A stretch of DNA of 29,372 nucleotides from Verrucomicrobiota bacterium (GCA_023446735.1 JAEXPQ010000077.1:1-29372); one strand, 5' to 3'; shown: positions 1-8,340, counted from the stretch's first letter. Translations and numbers: made by a program. Notes: a model not told the origin generated them from the sequence alone.

Positions 1-2
1 GC

Positions 3-1229
3 CGCCGCGGCGTGCCGATCTTCACGTTCATGAACAAGTGCGACCGGCCCACGCTCAACCCGCTCGCACTCATGGACGAGTTGGAGAACGTGCTCGGCAT
101 CGGCGCCTGCGCCATGGCCTGGCCGCTGGGCAACGGCCCGGCGTTCAAGGGCGTGTTCGACCGGCAGGACCGCCACGTGCACCTCTTCGAGCGCGTCCCC
201 GGCGGCGCCTACCGCGCGCCCGTCCAGGTCGCCGGCCTCGAGGATCCCTCCGTCGCCGAGAAGCTCGACCCGCACACCTACGGCGAAGTCCGCGAACAGC
301 TCGAGGTGCTCGACGTCGCCGGCCACCCCTTCGATCTCGCCGCGGTCCACGCGGGCAAGCTCACCCCGGTGTTCTTCGGCTCCGCCGTGAACAACTTCGG
401 CGTGCAGCTCATGCTCGACAGCTTCCTGAAGTACTCCGTCGGCCCCGCGCCTCGCTACCTCGGCGACGAGCTCCTGCCGATCGACGACGCCCGCTTCTCC
501 GGCTTCGTCTTCAAGATCCAGGCGAACATGGATCCAAAACATCGCGACCGCATCGCGTTCATCCGGGTCTGCTCCGGCAAGTTCGAGCGCGACATGCTCG
601 CGCGCCACAGCCGCACCGGGAAGATGATCCGCCTCTCCAACTCCTCGAAGCTCTTCGCGCAGGACCGCGAGACGGTCGATGTCGCCTACCCCGGCGACGT
701 GCTCGGCCTCGTCGGCCACAACGAGTTCGGCATCGGCGACACCCTCGCCTCCGACGGCTCGATCGTCTTCAACGAGATCCCGCGCTTTCCGCCGGAGTGC
801 TTCGCGTACATCTTCAATCCCTCGCCCGCCGACTCGAAGAAATACCGCGCCGGCGTCGAGCAACTCCTGCAGGAGGGCGTCGTGCAGACGTTCAACGTCC
901 GCAACGCCCCCACCGGCTCGACCTTCCTCGCCGCCGTCGGCCCGCTGCAGTTCGAGGTCGTGCAGTATCGGTTGCAGAGCGAGTACAACGCCGAGTCGAA
1001 GCTCGAGGCGGCACCCTTCGCCTTCCTGAAATGGCTCGCGCCGCACCCCGCGCTCGCGGACCTGCACTCGATCATCGTCGCCAGCGGCGTTTCCTTCGCC
1101 ACGGACAAGAACGGCGACCCGTGCGTGCTCTTCCCGAACGAGTGGACGATGAACTATTTCAAGGAGAAGAACCCCGAGCTCGTCCTGCTCGATCTGCCCG
1201 ACGACGCCGCGTTCCACTCGAAGAAGTGA
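3..1229 (+). CDS. prfC: Peptide chain release factor 3 (RF3), 5'-truncated by window edge
   Basis: RF3 is the translational GTPase that recycles RF1/RF2 from the ribosome after peptide release. The frame is open to the left edge and reads R-R-G-V-P-I-F-T-F-M-N-K-C-D-R, which contains the G4 guanine-specificity motif NKCD. The P-loop and switch regions must therefore lie upstream of the window. What remains (about 408 residues) covers the end of the G domain, the EF-Tu-like domain II (around GFVFKIQANMDPKHRDRIAF, a typical RF3 signature) and the C-terminal domain ending FHSKK. An internal GTG at position 12 is not the true start because homology continues upstream of it. The next gene is convergent, so prfC is the last gene of its transcript. 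The assignment is secure from family motifs; only the N-terminus is missing. Confidence 0.95.
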   Translation, partial: RRGVPIFTFMNKCDRPTLNPLALMDELENVLGIGACAMAWPLGNGPAFKGVFDRQDRHVHLFERVPGGAYRAPVQVAGLEDPSVAEKLDPHTYGEVREQLEVLDVAGHPFDLAAVHAGKLTPVFFGSAVNNFGVQLMLDSFLKYSVGPAPRYLGDELLPIDDARFSGFVFKIQANMDPKHRDRIAFIRVCSGKFERDMLARHSRTGKMIRLSNSSKLFAQDRETVDVAYPGDVLGLVGHNEFGIGDTLASDGSIVFNEIPRFPPECFAYIFNPSPADSKKYRAGVEQLLQEGVVQTFNVRNAPTGSTFLAAVGPLQFEVVQYRLQSEYNAESKLEAAPFAFLKWLAPHPALADLHSIIVASGVSFATDKNGDPCVLFPNEWTMNYFKEKNPELVLLDLPDDAAFHSKK

Positions 1230-1247
1230 GGCCCCGTTCCGACGGAG

Positions 1248-1268
1248 GCGGCACGGCTCCCGTGCCGC
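1248..1268. terminator. Hairpin between convergent prfC and the chaperone operon
   Basis: A perfect 9-bp stem (GCGGCACGG / CCGTGCCGC) with a 3-nt loop starts 19 bp after the prfC stop, in the 85-bp gap between convergent genes. It is symmetric and could end transcription from both sides. There is no T-run on either strand, so it is not a canonical intrinsic terminator. Confidence 0.5.
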
Positions 1269-1314
1269 AGACTCGCCGTCCCGTCCGCCGACGCCGCCGA
1301 CCCGCGCGGCGCGT

Positions 1315-1677
1315 TCACAACACCAGGAGCAGCGTCACAACCACTCCGATACCCGCGACGGCGCCGACCGCCGGCCAGAACCAGCGCATCCACACCGGTC
1401 GCGCCTGCCACAGCTCGATCACGTAGATCATCCGGCGGGCCTCGGCGTGGCCCGGCTCGCGTTCCAACAGCAGGCGCCAGAGCGGAAGCGCCTTGCGGTA
1501 GTCGCCGGCCCCGGTCGCGAGCGCCGCCATCGCCTGGAGCAGAACGCTTTCGCCCGGCGGCGTGCCCGCCGGGGCGAGGACGTTCATCGCCTCCCGCAAC
1601 CGGCCGCGACGGGCCAGCTGCTGCGCCTGCAGGAGGCGCAGCGTCGTTTCGAGCGGTTCGAGGTCGGTGGCGGCCAT
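1315..1677 (-). CDS. Small TPR-like protein with C-terminal membrane anchor, last gene of the Hsp70 operon
   Basis: This 120-residue protein is not a family I can name. Residues about 10-80 are helical and resemble one or two TPR-type repeats (AQQLARRGRLREAMNVLAP, then GDYRKALPLWRLLLEREPGHAEARR). Residues about 95-120 form one hydrophobic helix (WFWPAVGAVAGIGVVVTLLLVL) that ends at the C-terminus, the arrangement of a tail-anchored protein with its bulk in the cytoplasm. The ATG lies 9 bp after the Hsp70 stop codon, so it is probably co-transcribed with that gene. A role as a membrane docking adaptor for the upstream chaperone is inferred from position only. Confidence 0.75.
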   Translation of the reverse strand: MAATDLEPLETTLRLLQAQQLARRGRLREAMNVLAPAGTPPGESVLLQAMAALATGAGDYRKALPLWRLLLEREPGHAEARRMIYVIELWQARPVWMRWFWPAVGAVAGIGVVVTLLLVL

Positions 1678-1686
1678 CGCAAGAAC

Positions 1687-4179
1687 TCAGCCCAAGATGC
1701 CGGAACCATAGCCGCGCTGGACCTCCTCCAGCGCCTGCTGCGGCAACAGATCCTGCAACCCGAACACGACCTCCTTGAGGGTCGCTGTATTCTCCGCGGC
1801 CACGGCCTCGCGGCCCTGGCGGATGAGCTCCTCCGCCCGAGCAGCGTCGCTCATCTGCGACTGGCAAGCGGCGAGGCTTTCGAAGTGATTCACCCAGAAC
1901 GCGGATTGCCGGAAGAGGATCGCCGAGGAGACGTCCTCGATCTCGGCCTTCTTGGTGCGCAGGCGCATGGCGTTCTTCTCGCCGATGAGGGCGGCCACGT
2001 GCTCGCGCAGCATGCGGGCCCGCGCCTTCTCCTCGTTGGTGCCGTTCTGGTTCGCGAGGGTGTCGAGCTCGGTGAGCTTCACGTCGACCTCCTTGACCAG
2101 CGACGGCCACGTGGCGCGATCCTCGACCTCGTCGAGCCGGATCTTCCAGTCGAGGATCTCGCGCTCGACGCGAAGAACGGCATCGAACTCGGCCTTCTCG
2201 TGGTTGAGGACCGCGTCGATCTCCTGCGTCAAGGCCGAGGTCTCGTGGTCGAGCAGCGCCTTCTGCACCGCCTGGTCCTCCGCCAGGTGCGGATTCTCGC
2301 GCAGGGTCGCGAGCCGCTTGCGCTCGCGGGCCCATTCGGCGCGCAACATGGCGACATCGGGCTGACGCACCTTGCCGCCGAGCTCGATCTTGGTGGGAAA
2401 CTCCTCGTCGAGCAGCGGCACATAGGCGACGACCTTGAGCATGCGTGAGGCGTCCATCGCGAAGGTCACGTCGATCTCGCAGCCGGCGGGGATGTCGCGC
2501 TTGACCTTCTCGGCCGTGATCTCGAGCGAGCCGATGAGGATGTTGCGGTCGGCCAGGTCGCGGTTGCCCTCGACGATCGGGATGCGCAGCACGCTGCCGG
2601 ACTCTCCCGAGCGCACACCCACCGCGGTGCGGTAGGTGCGGGTGCTCTTGGCCGGCAGGCCCTGGCCCTTGTTGAAATGGATGCCGATGCGGTTGTCGGC
2701 CATCGCGACGCCCACGTTGTTGATGATCGGTTGCTCGTCGACGACGACGCCCATGGTGTAGGCGAACTCGCCCGGGTCGGTCTCGCAGAGGTTGCCGGTC
2801 GGGTCGCGCAGCTCGAGCGTGAAGACATTCTGGATGCCCTTCTCGGCGCGGACGTTGAGCTGGAAGGCGGCGCTCTCGTTGAGGGTGATCTTGCCGCTGC
2901 GCCACTTGGTCTGCTGGTTCGCCACCTCGAGGGTGTAACCCACCACCGAGCCGCCGGCCGGCAGCGCGATGCGCCCGCCCACGAGGGGATCCGGCTCCGA
3001 GCCGACGGGCTTGTAGATGAGCTCGATCGCAAAGCGGTTGGCCTTGGTCGGGGCCTTCGCGGTGGCGGTGCCGACCACGCGCTGGGTGCTCGCGAACACG
3101 GCGGCGCCGCGCGCGACGACGGTGAGCGGGTCGACGTTGAAATCGAACGGGATGCCGAGGCGCTGCTTGACGATCGCGCGGAAGTACGGCGCGAGCGTGG
3201 GACCGCCCACGAAGATGAGGCGCTCGATCGCGTTAGGTCCGAGATCCTTCTCGGCCAGCACGCGCTGGGCGATCGTCACCGCCTTGTTGATGATCGGCGT
3301 GGCCGCGCGGGTGATATCCTGCCGGGTCAACTCCGTCTCGAAGGTCACGGTCTCGCCGGTCACGTTGCGCAGCGTCGCCTCGACGAGCGTCGCCTCGCGG
3401 CGCGAGAGGTCGATCTTCGCCGCCTCGGCCGCGGCCTTCAACCGGACCAGGTCGTAGCGGTAACGCTCGACGCCCCGCCGGAAGTCCGGCGTGCCGAACT
3501 CCTTCGCCACCCGGGGCGCGAGCAACTGCTCGACGATGGCCCAGTCGATGTCGGAGCCACCCAGGAAGTTGTCGCCGCCGTGGTTGACGACGCTCATCGT
3601 GCCGTCCTCGGAGCGGATCAGGGCGGCGTCGAACGTGCCGCCGCCGAAGTCAAAGACCATCCAATACGCCTTGGCCTCGACCCGCTGGAAACCGTAGGCC
3701 AGCGCGGCCGCCACGGGTTCCTGGAGCAGGAGCGCGGTGCGGAAACCGGCGAGCTCGGCGGCGCGCTTGGTCGCCTCGCACTGGTGCAGCTCGAACGCGG
3801 CCGGCACCGTGATCACGGCGGCGGAGATCTGCTCATTGCGCTTCTGCGCGACATCGCCCCGGAGCGACTTCAACACCTCGGCCGAGAGATCCTCGGGGCG
3901 CATGCGGCGGCCGCTCGCGCGGAACGCGTACTCGTAGCCCGTCCCCATGCGGCGTTTGAACTCGAGGTGCAGATCGCCCTCGGCGCGCTCGTCGCCCACC
4001 TTGGCGCGGGCGCTGTGCCCGACCCACAGGTTGCCGTTGCGGTTGATGTAGACCGCCGAGGGCGTGATGTCGGCCTCGAGGTTGTTCTTGATGATCTCGG
4101 TGCCCGTGCCGGAGACGACCGCAATGGCGCTGTTGGTCGTGCCGAGATCGATGCCGAAGTCGATGGTGTTTCTGCTCAC
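1687..4179 (-). CDS. Extended Hsp70-family chaperone (DnaK paralogue)
   Basis: The protein has 830 residues against about 640 for DnaK. The actin-like ATPase domain is intact: phosphate-1 GIDLGTTNS (9-17), the catalytic-lysine region FKRRMG (K75), connect-1 VPAAFELHQCEATKRAAELAGF (about 125-146), EPVAAALAYG (154-163), phosphate-2 VFDFGGGTFD (175-184) and an adenosine motif IFVGGPTLAP. The substrate-binding beta region is recognisable (ILIGSLEI, then EIDVTFAMDASRMLKVVAYVP) but is preceded by an insertion of about 150 residues with an Ig-like look. It is followed by a long charged helical C-terminus of about 250 residues lacking the acidic DnaK tail. The start is GTG at 4179, chosen because the Hsp70 fold begins there. 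It overlaps the upstream stop codon as GTGA, implying translational coupling. An ATG further upstream only adds out-of-family sequence. Confidence 0.9.
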   Translation of the reverse strand: MSRNTIDFGIDLGTTNSAIAVVSGTGTEIIKNNLEADITPSAVYINRNGNLWVGHSARAKVGDERAEGDLHLEFKRRMGTGYEYAFRASGRRMRPEDLSAEVLKSLRGDVAQKRNEQISAAVITVPAAFELHQCEATKRAAELAGFRTALLLQEPVAAALAYGFQRVEAKAYWMVFDFGGGTFDAALIRSEDGTMSVVNHGGDNFLGGSDIDWAIVEQLLAPRVAKEFGTPDFRRGVERYRYDLVRLKAAAEAAKIDLSRREATLVEATLRNVTGETVTFETELTRQDITRAATPIINKAVTIAQRVLAEKDLGPNAIERLIFVGGPTLAPYFRAIVKQRLGIPFDFNVDPLTVVARGAAVFASTQRVVGTATAKAPTKANRFAIELIYKPVGSEPDPLVGGRIALPAGGSVVGYTLEVANQQTKWRSGKITLNESAAFQLNVRAEKGIQNVFTLELRDPTGNLCETDPGEFAYTMGVVVDEQPIINNVGVAMADNRIGIHFNKGQGLPAKSTRTYRTAVGVRSGESGSVLRIPIVEGNRDLADRNILIGSLEITAEKVKRDIPAGCEIDVTFAMDASRMLKVVAYVPLLDEEFPTKIELGGKVRQPDVAMLRAEWARERKRLATLRENPHLAEDQAVQKALLDHETSALTQEIDAVLNHEKAEFDAVLRVEREILDWKIRLDEVEDRATWPSLVKEVDVKLTELDTLANQNGTNEEKARARMLREHVAALIGEKNAMRLRTKKAEIEDVSSAILFRQSAFWVNHFESLAACQSQMSDAARAEELIRQGREAVAAENTATLKEVVFGLQDLLPQQALEEVQRGYGSGILG

Positions 4180-4745
4180 GGTGTTTTGGTCGGGGTTTGC
4201 GGGATGCCGACGATGACCTCGCCCACCTGCAGGAGGCGGTCCTGCCAGAAGACGGCAGGGCGGACGGCTTCGATGACCGTGTCGCGCACGAGTTCGGGGG
4301 TCGGTTGGAACGAAAGGACTTTGAGCGGAAGGCCGGCATCGTAGGGCTGGCCGATCCAATCGCTCAGGCGCACGCCCATCGTGGTGAAGGCCTCGAGCGC
4401 CCCCTCGATGTGGCGGTAGAGCCGGCGGGTCTCCTCGCGGGGCTCGCCGGTCTTCGGGTCGATCATCCGGGATTGCGCCCGCCAGATGTTCGTCGCCAAG
4501 GACACGAGACCGGCATCCAACGGGTTCCCCGATTCGACGGGAGTCGCCGGCCCGGTCGCGGTGATCGGCAGGATCGTCTCCGGAACCGGCGCCGGAGGCG
4601 GGACCGACGGCGCGGCGGCGGCCCCCGGCGCCTCCTTCAGCGACTGGACCGCGGCGAGCGCCTTGTCGAGCGGCGCGTCGGGCAGTCGGGCCAGTTGCTT
4701 CGGATCGGTGGCCATGAGGAGTTGCAGCATGCCGGGGTCGTTCAT
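4176..4745 (-). CDS. Divergent GrpE-like nucleotide exchange factor (inferred)
   Basis: This 189-residue protein sits between a large J-like gene and Hsp70, overlapping each by 4 bp (ATGA upstream, GTGA downstream). Residues 1-80 are Ala/Pro-rich and probably disordered. Residues about 104-182 follow the order of a GrpE C-terminus: a helix ending FTTMGVRLSDWIGQPYDAG, like the GrpE helix leading into its G-x-x-FDP-x-x-H segment, then DTVIEAVRPAVFWQDRLLQ and VGEVIVG. The latter two match the GrpE beta-domain pattern GTVVEV-x4-GY-x3-DRLLRPAMVTV. The long paired N-terminal GrpE helix is short or replaced, and overall identity to real GrpE would be low. If correct, it releases ADP from the neighbouring Hsp70. 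The alternative is an unrelated Hsp70 partner. The call is an inference by eye. Confidence 0.6.
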   Translation of the reverse strand: MNDPGMLQLLMATDPKQLARLPDAPLDKALAAVQSLKEAPGAAAAPSVPPPAPVPETILPITATGPATPVESGNPLDAGLVSLATNIWRAQSRMIDPKTGEPREETRRLYRHIEGALEAFTTMGVRLSDWIGQPYDAGLPLKVLSFQPTPELVRDTVIEAVRPAVFWQDRLLQVGEVIVGIPQTPTKTP

Positions 4746-7198
4746 TGGTCGTCGGTGTGGGGTGTGCTGGAAGCGAGGGCGTCGATCACGTGTCCCGCGA
4801 TGGCCGCATTCCAGACCTCGGCCAAGGCGAAGCGTTCGGTGGCGTTCTCTTCCCCGGCCCGGAGGACCACGAAATCGCCGCCATCAAGCGAATGCGCCAG
4901 TCGCGAGTAAGGCACGGCGGCATCGCTTGGCCAGTTGAAACTCCGATTGGAGAATACCAAGCCGTCGCGCCGCAGCTGGGCGGAGCCGAGCGCGAACGTC
5001 TCGCCCCGCTGCACCCACTCGACCAGGCGCACGATCAGGCTCGGCACGAGCACGCCGTAGAGCGTTTCGAGCACGAGGTTGTACGCGCGCACCACATCCG
5101 CGTTGCCGGGCCCGAACAGGTTCGACTCGTCGAGCGCGACCACCGTCTCGGCGGTGCACCACGCGATGCGGTAGCAACGCTGTGGACCGCTCGCCGTCTC
5201 GAAATCGACGACACCGTAGCGCAGCCCCGTGATCTCGTCGGGTGCCATCGCGAGGCCGTCGAAGACCAGCCGCGTGGGATCGATCTCGAGCACGTGCCCG
5301 CACTCGGCCAAGTGCACCTGGTTGCTCCCGAACGCCTGCAGACGCGCCCGCTCCGCCCCGCCCGCGACGGCGCCGGCGGCTTCCTGCTCCGCCGCCGCCA
5401 CCTCGGGCGCCATCTCGGACCAAAGGGGTAGTTCGCTCTGGACGGGTTTGCTCCGCCGATCGCCTTCCGCCGACCCGGCGGAAGCCCCGGCGCTCGCCTC
5501 CGGCGGGCCGTCGCGCTCGCCCGCCCCCGCTTCGGGCTCACCCGTCGCGGCCGGTTCGGGCGCGGTTCGCTCCGCGGGCGGCGCCGCCTCCCCCGCCGCC
5601 GCGTCGCCCGGCACGACCGCCGTATCCGGCTGGCTCACGACGACCGGTTCAGCGGCCGCCAGTGCCTCGGCCTCGGCCGCCGCCCGCGCATGCTCGGCCG
5701 CGAGCTCGCGGGCCTTCCGGCGCACGATCTCCAGCAGCAACTGCTCGCGTTCCCGCAGCAACGCCGCCCGCTCCGCCCCTTCCGAGATGTCCGCGGCGGT
5801 GGCGAGCGCCCGCGCCGCCAAGTCGAAGTGCTCGAGCTGGTAGCACGCCGCGTGCGCGAGCTCGCGCAGGGCGCGCCGGACGTTGGCCAGATAGTCGGCC
5901 CGGGCGCGGGGGCCGAGGTCCAGCCGCTCCGCCCCGGGGACGAACTCCTCCTGCAACAGACGGAACGCGGCCTCGAACTCCGCCGTCTCCGCCGCGGCCG
6001 GATCGGCGGCGGCGTCGGCCGGCGGGAGCTTCTCCACGATGGCGTTGCCGTGGAGGATGTCGGCCGTCTCCTCCAACCGGCGACGCACTTCCGGGGTCGC
6101 GACCAATGTGGTGAGATGGGTGAGCCACGGCAGCACCCCGCAGCTGTCGAGCGTGCGGCGCTGGTAGGAGATGATGCCCTCGAGGGCGGCATCGACCACG
6201 CGGGTGCTCACCTCGCGGTAGACTTCGGAATCGCGGCCGCAGATCGTCTCGATCACCTCGAGTTCGTCCGCCGCCTCCGCGAGCAGGCCGGCCGTCAACG
6301 TGAGCCCCACCGAGCCGTCGCCGGAGAGGCGGCGCGCGGTGTCGCGCAACAGCAGGTCGACGCCCTGCACGACCTTCGCGGTCGCCCCTTCGAGGGCGCG
6401 CTCGGCGCGGGCGGGCACGTCGTGCGCCTGCCGCGCAAAACGCACATGGGCCGTGGCCTCGTGCCACTGCGCCTTCTGCGCGCGGGCGATCGCCAAGGAC
6501 GCGTGGATACTGCAGAACGCCTCCGGCAGGGTGTCGCGGATCGCCTCGGGGAGCCCGGCGGGCAGCCGGGCATCGGCCAGCTTGGCGATGCGCAGGCGGA
6601 AACGGTCCCAGAACTCGTCGCTGGCGCGCACCTGCGCCCATTGCGCAAGCGCCGCCTTCCACCATTCCGTGGTCTCCTCCTCGAGCGGGCCGCCGGTCCG
6701 CTCGACCTCAAGCGCGGCCAGCTGGTGAAACACCGCGAGATTGTGCACCGCGACGATCTGCCCCGCGGCCGCCTCGTCCTGCCACTGCAGGAACGCGGCG
6801 TCGGCATCGCCGCCCAGGAGCGCCTCGACGGCCGGATCGCTGCCCTCTTCGGGATAACATGCCGGCCAGAACCAGAAGAACTCGTGCAGGAGGCGCGTGA
6901 GCGTGTCCTTGAGCTGCTGCGCCGCATCGCGCAACTGTTCGGCCGTCGGCGGCGGATTCGGCGCGAACGCCCAGCCGAATTCCGGGGCGCCCAACTCCAC
7001 AGAGAGTCGCAACTGGTCGAGCCGCCGCTGGATCTCCCGGGCGCCCGCCAACGCCGGCAGACCGAGGCGCCGGAACGGCGTGCTGCTGTAGAGCGTGTTC
7101 GTCGCGACGGCCACGAGCGGGGACCACGGCACCCGCAGGGCCGGCGCGGCGGTCCCGTTGGCTCCCTCCCCCTCGGCGACGATGGTGTCCTCGGACAT
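4742..7198 (-). CDS. Large Hsp70-operon protein with possible J-like N-terminus
   Basis: This 818-residue protein is first in the chaperone operon. I do not recognise a named family. Residues about 37-112 read PFRRLGLPALAGAREIQRRL, then AAQQLKDTLTRLLHEFFWFWP. The 'F-x-x-LGLP-x-A-x-x-x-EI' opening followed by 'A-x-x-x-L-x-D-x-x-x-RLLHE-FWF' resembles a degenerate J-domain layout, but the HPD tripeptide needed to stimulate Hsp70 is absent. Residues about 130-520 are helix-rich, with a TPR/solenoid look. Residues about 530-600 are an Ala/Pro/Glu-rich linker. The last 200 or so form a compact, probably beta-rich domain with four Cys (around HLAECGHVLEIDPTRLVFDG and QRCYRIAWCTAE). The ATG at 7198 (MSEDTI) is preferred over an in-frame upstream ATG at 7231. 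The stop overlaps the next start as ATGA. Confidence 0.8.
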   Translation of the reverse strand: MSEDTIVAEGEGANGTAAPALRVPWSPLVAVATNTLYSSTPFRRLGLPALAGAREIQRRLDQLRLSVELGAPEFGWAFAPNPPPTAEQLRDAAQQLKDTLTRLLHEFFWFWPACYPEEGSDPAVEALLGGDADAAFLQWQDEAAAGQIVAVHNLAVFHQLAALEVERTGGPLEEETTEWWKAALAQWAQVRASDEFWDRFRLRIAKLADARLPAGLPEAIRDTLPEAFCSIHASLAIARAQKAQWHEATAHVRFARQAHDVPARAERALEGATAKVVQGVDLLLRDTARRLSGDGSVGLTLTAGLLAEAADELEVIETICGRDSEVYREVSTRVVDAALEGIISYQRRTLDSCGVLPWLTHLTTLVATPEVRRRLEETADILHGNAIVEKLPPADAAADPAAAETAEFEAAFRLLQEEFVPGAERLDLGPRARADYLANVRRALRELAHAACYQLEHFDLAARALATAADISEGAERAALLREREQLLLEIVRRKARELAAEHARAAAEAEALAAAEPVVVSQPDTAVVPGDAAAGEAAPPAERTAPEPAATGEPEAGAGERDGPPEASAGASAGSAEGDRRSKPVQSELPLWSEMAPEVAAAEQEAAGAVAGGAERARLQAFGSNQVHLAECGHVLEIDPTRLVFDGLAMAPDEITGLRYGVVDFETASGPQRCYRIAWCTAETVVALDESNLFGPGNADVVRAYNLVLETLYGVLVPSLIVRLVEWVQRGETFALGSAQLRRDGLVFSNRSFNWPSDAAVPYSRLAHSLDGGDFVVLRAGEENATERFALAEVWNAAIAGHVIDALASSTPHTDDQ

Positions 7199-7289
7199 CG
7201 TGGAAACAGTTGGTCGGACGACGGGTGGCACGGCAACAACTATGCGGTCGCGCGGGCCTGCGTCGTTTGAATGCGGCGCGCGGCGCCGT

Positions 7290-7628
7290 TCAGCCCGGGG
7301 GCCACGCCATTTGGCGCCGGCCGAGCAGGTGGATGTGGAGGTGCGGGACCGACTCGCCGCCGTGCGGACCGTTGTTGATCACCAGCCGGAACCCCTCGGC
7401 GAGCTCCAGCTTCTGCGCCACGGCGGCCGCCGTGAGCAGCAGGTGGCCGAGCACGGATTGGTCCGCCGCGGTCGCCTCGGCGATGCGTGGGATCGGTCGC
7501 TTCGGAAACACGATCACGTGCACCGGCGCCTGCGGCTGGATGTCGTGGATCGCCAGGCAGAGATCGTCCTCGTGGACAATGCGGGCGGGGATATCCCGGG
7601 CGATGATACGCTCGAAAATGGTGGGCAT
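7290..7628 (-). CDS. HIT-family nucleotide-binding hydrolase (HINT/Hit-like)
   Basis: A 112-residue histidine-triad protein, the usual size for HINT-type purine nucleoside phosphoramidases. The N-terminus MPTIFERIIARDIPA and the core VIVFPKRPIPRI are typical of the branch. The triad is H96-L-H98-I-H100-L-L, with H98 as the expected nucleophile, preceded by NNGPHGGESVP and followed by RRQMAWPPG, the hallmark HINT C-terminus. The start at 7628 (MPTIF) is favoured over an ATG seven codons upstream because family members begin there. It lies upstream of the chaperone operon in the same orientation, 91 bp before the large gene's start, so it may share a transcript. Physiological substrates of bacterial HINT proteins are generally unclear. 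Confidence 0.93.
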   Translation of the reverse strand: MPTIFERIIARDIPARIVHEDDLCLAIHDIQPQAPVHVIVFPKRPIPRIAEATAADQSVLGHLLLTAAAVAQKLELAEGFRLVINNGPHGGESVPHLHIHLLGRRQMAWPPG

Positions 7629-7692
7629 GTTCGGGGGGCCGCACTCCACACGATCGCCGGGCCGGAGTCCAGCCGCAGAACCGCCCGAAACG

Positions 7693-8190
7693 CTACAAAA
7701 ACATCAACGTGAGGTTCGCGCGCGCCCGCTTGCGCGCGACCGCCAGCGCCGCGAGAAAATCGAGCACCTCGCGATAGGCGGCGCGGCGGCGCTCGGTCCA
7801 CCGCCGTCCGGGCGGGCAGAAGGTCGCGTGCAGGTTCGTGATGAGCAGCGTCGCCTCCTGGTACGGCGCCAGGCCCTTCAACGCGTCGAGCACCCGCTGC
7901 CGGGTCCAGAGCGAGTCGGCCGCGGCCGGGTCCTGCGCGGCGTCGTAGTACGCGAAGCCGTGCCGCAGGTCGTCGACGCCGTCGGCGAGCCGCTGCTGGA
8001 GCGTGCGCACCGCGGCCGCGAAATCCGCCGGCGCCACCGCGGCCCCGGCGACGATCGCGACGCCGGTGTCGGCGAGCGCCTGCTCGATGCCGGCCTTGAG
8101 CTGCTCGGCCAGGTACAGGTCCTGCCCGGTGACGCCGGCGAAGACCGAGTTGAGCAGATGCAGCGCGGGCAGGTCGCGGGGAACACTCAT
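7693..8190 (-). CDS. Conserved-looking protein of unknown function
   Basis: A 165-residue protein I cannot assign. It appears wholly cytoplasmic: there is no signal peptide or transmembrane segment, and it is mostly alpha-helical with a basic C-terminus (RRWTERRRAAYREVL and VARKRARANLTLMFL). A central stretch VDDLRHGFAYYDAAQDP and the motif ITNLHATFCPPGRRW could be diagnostic for a database search. The ATG at 8190 (MSVPRDLPALHLLNSVF) is chosen because the frame upstream of it runs through an intergenic inverted repeat and gives a non-protein-like extension. It lies 64 bp upstream of the HIT gene and downstream of nrdR on the same strand. Confidence 0.7.
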   Translation of the reverse strand: MSVPRDLPALHLLNSVFAGVTGQDLYLAEQLKAGIEQALADTGVAIVAGAAVAPADFAAAVRTLQQRLADGVDDLRHGFAYYDAAQDPAAADSLWTRQRVLDALKGLAPYQEATLLITNLHATFCPPGRRWTERRRAAYREVLDFLAALAVARKRARANLTLMFL

Positions 8191-8226
8191 GGCTCGGCGG
8201 TGAGGGTCGGGCGTAACCATTCGGTC

Positions 8227-8340
8227 GAGGGCCGAGAGTCGAGGGTCGAGGTCCCGGTTCTCGCGGGCGAGCTCGGCGCCGGACGATCCGAGCGCCCGCT
8301 CACCGGCGATCTGGCGCTCGTCCCTCGGCACTCGGCTCTC
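8227..8340. repeat. Imperfect inverted repeat downstream of nrdR
   Basis: Two 24-bp arms, 8227-8250 and 8317-8340, are reverse complements at 20 of 24 positions, separated by 66 bp. Each arm is itself built from near-repeats of a short word (GAGGGCCGAG, GAGGGTCGAG). It fills most of the 167-bp gap between nrdR and the next gene on the minus strand. It could act as a transcript 3'-end structure or be a small interspersed element. Confidence 0.6.

Noticed and set aside
2677..4344. 555-codon plus-strand frame opposite Hsp70
   Set aside because: Shadow of the Hsp70 gene, whose ATPase motifs are clear on the minus strand.
4180..4359. Upstream ATG extending Hsp70 by 60 codons
   Set aside because: The extension overlaps the GrpE-like gene in another frame and has no Hsp70 homology; the GTG at 4179 begins exactly at the fold and overlaps the upstream stop.
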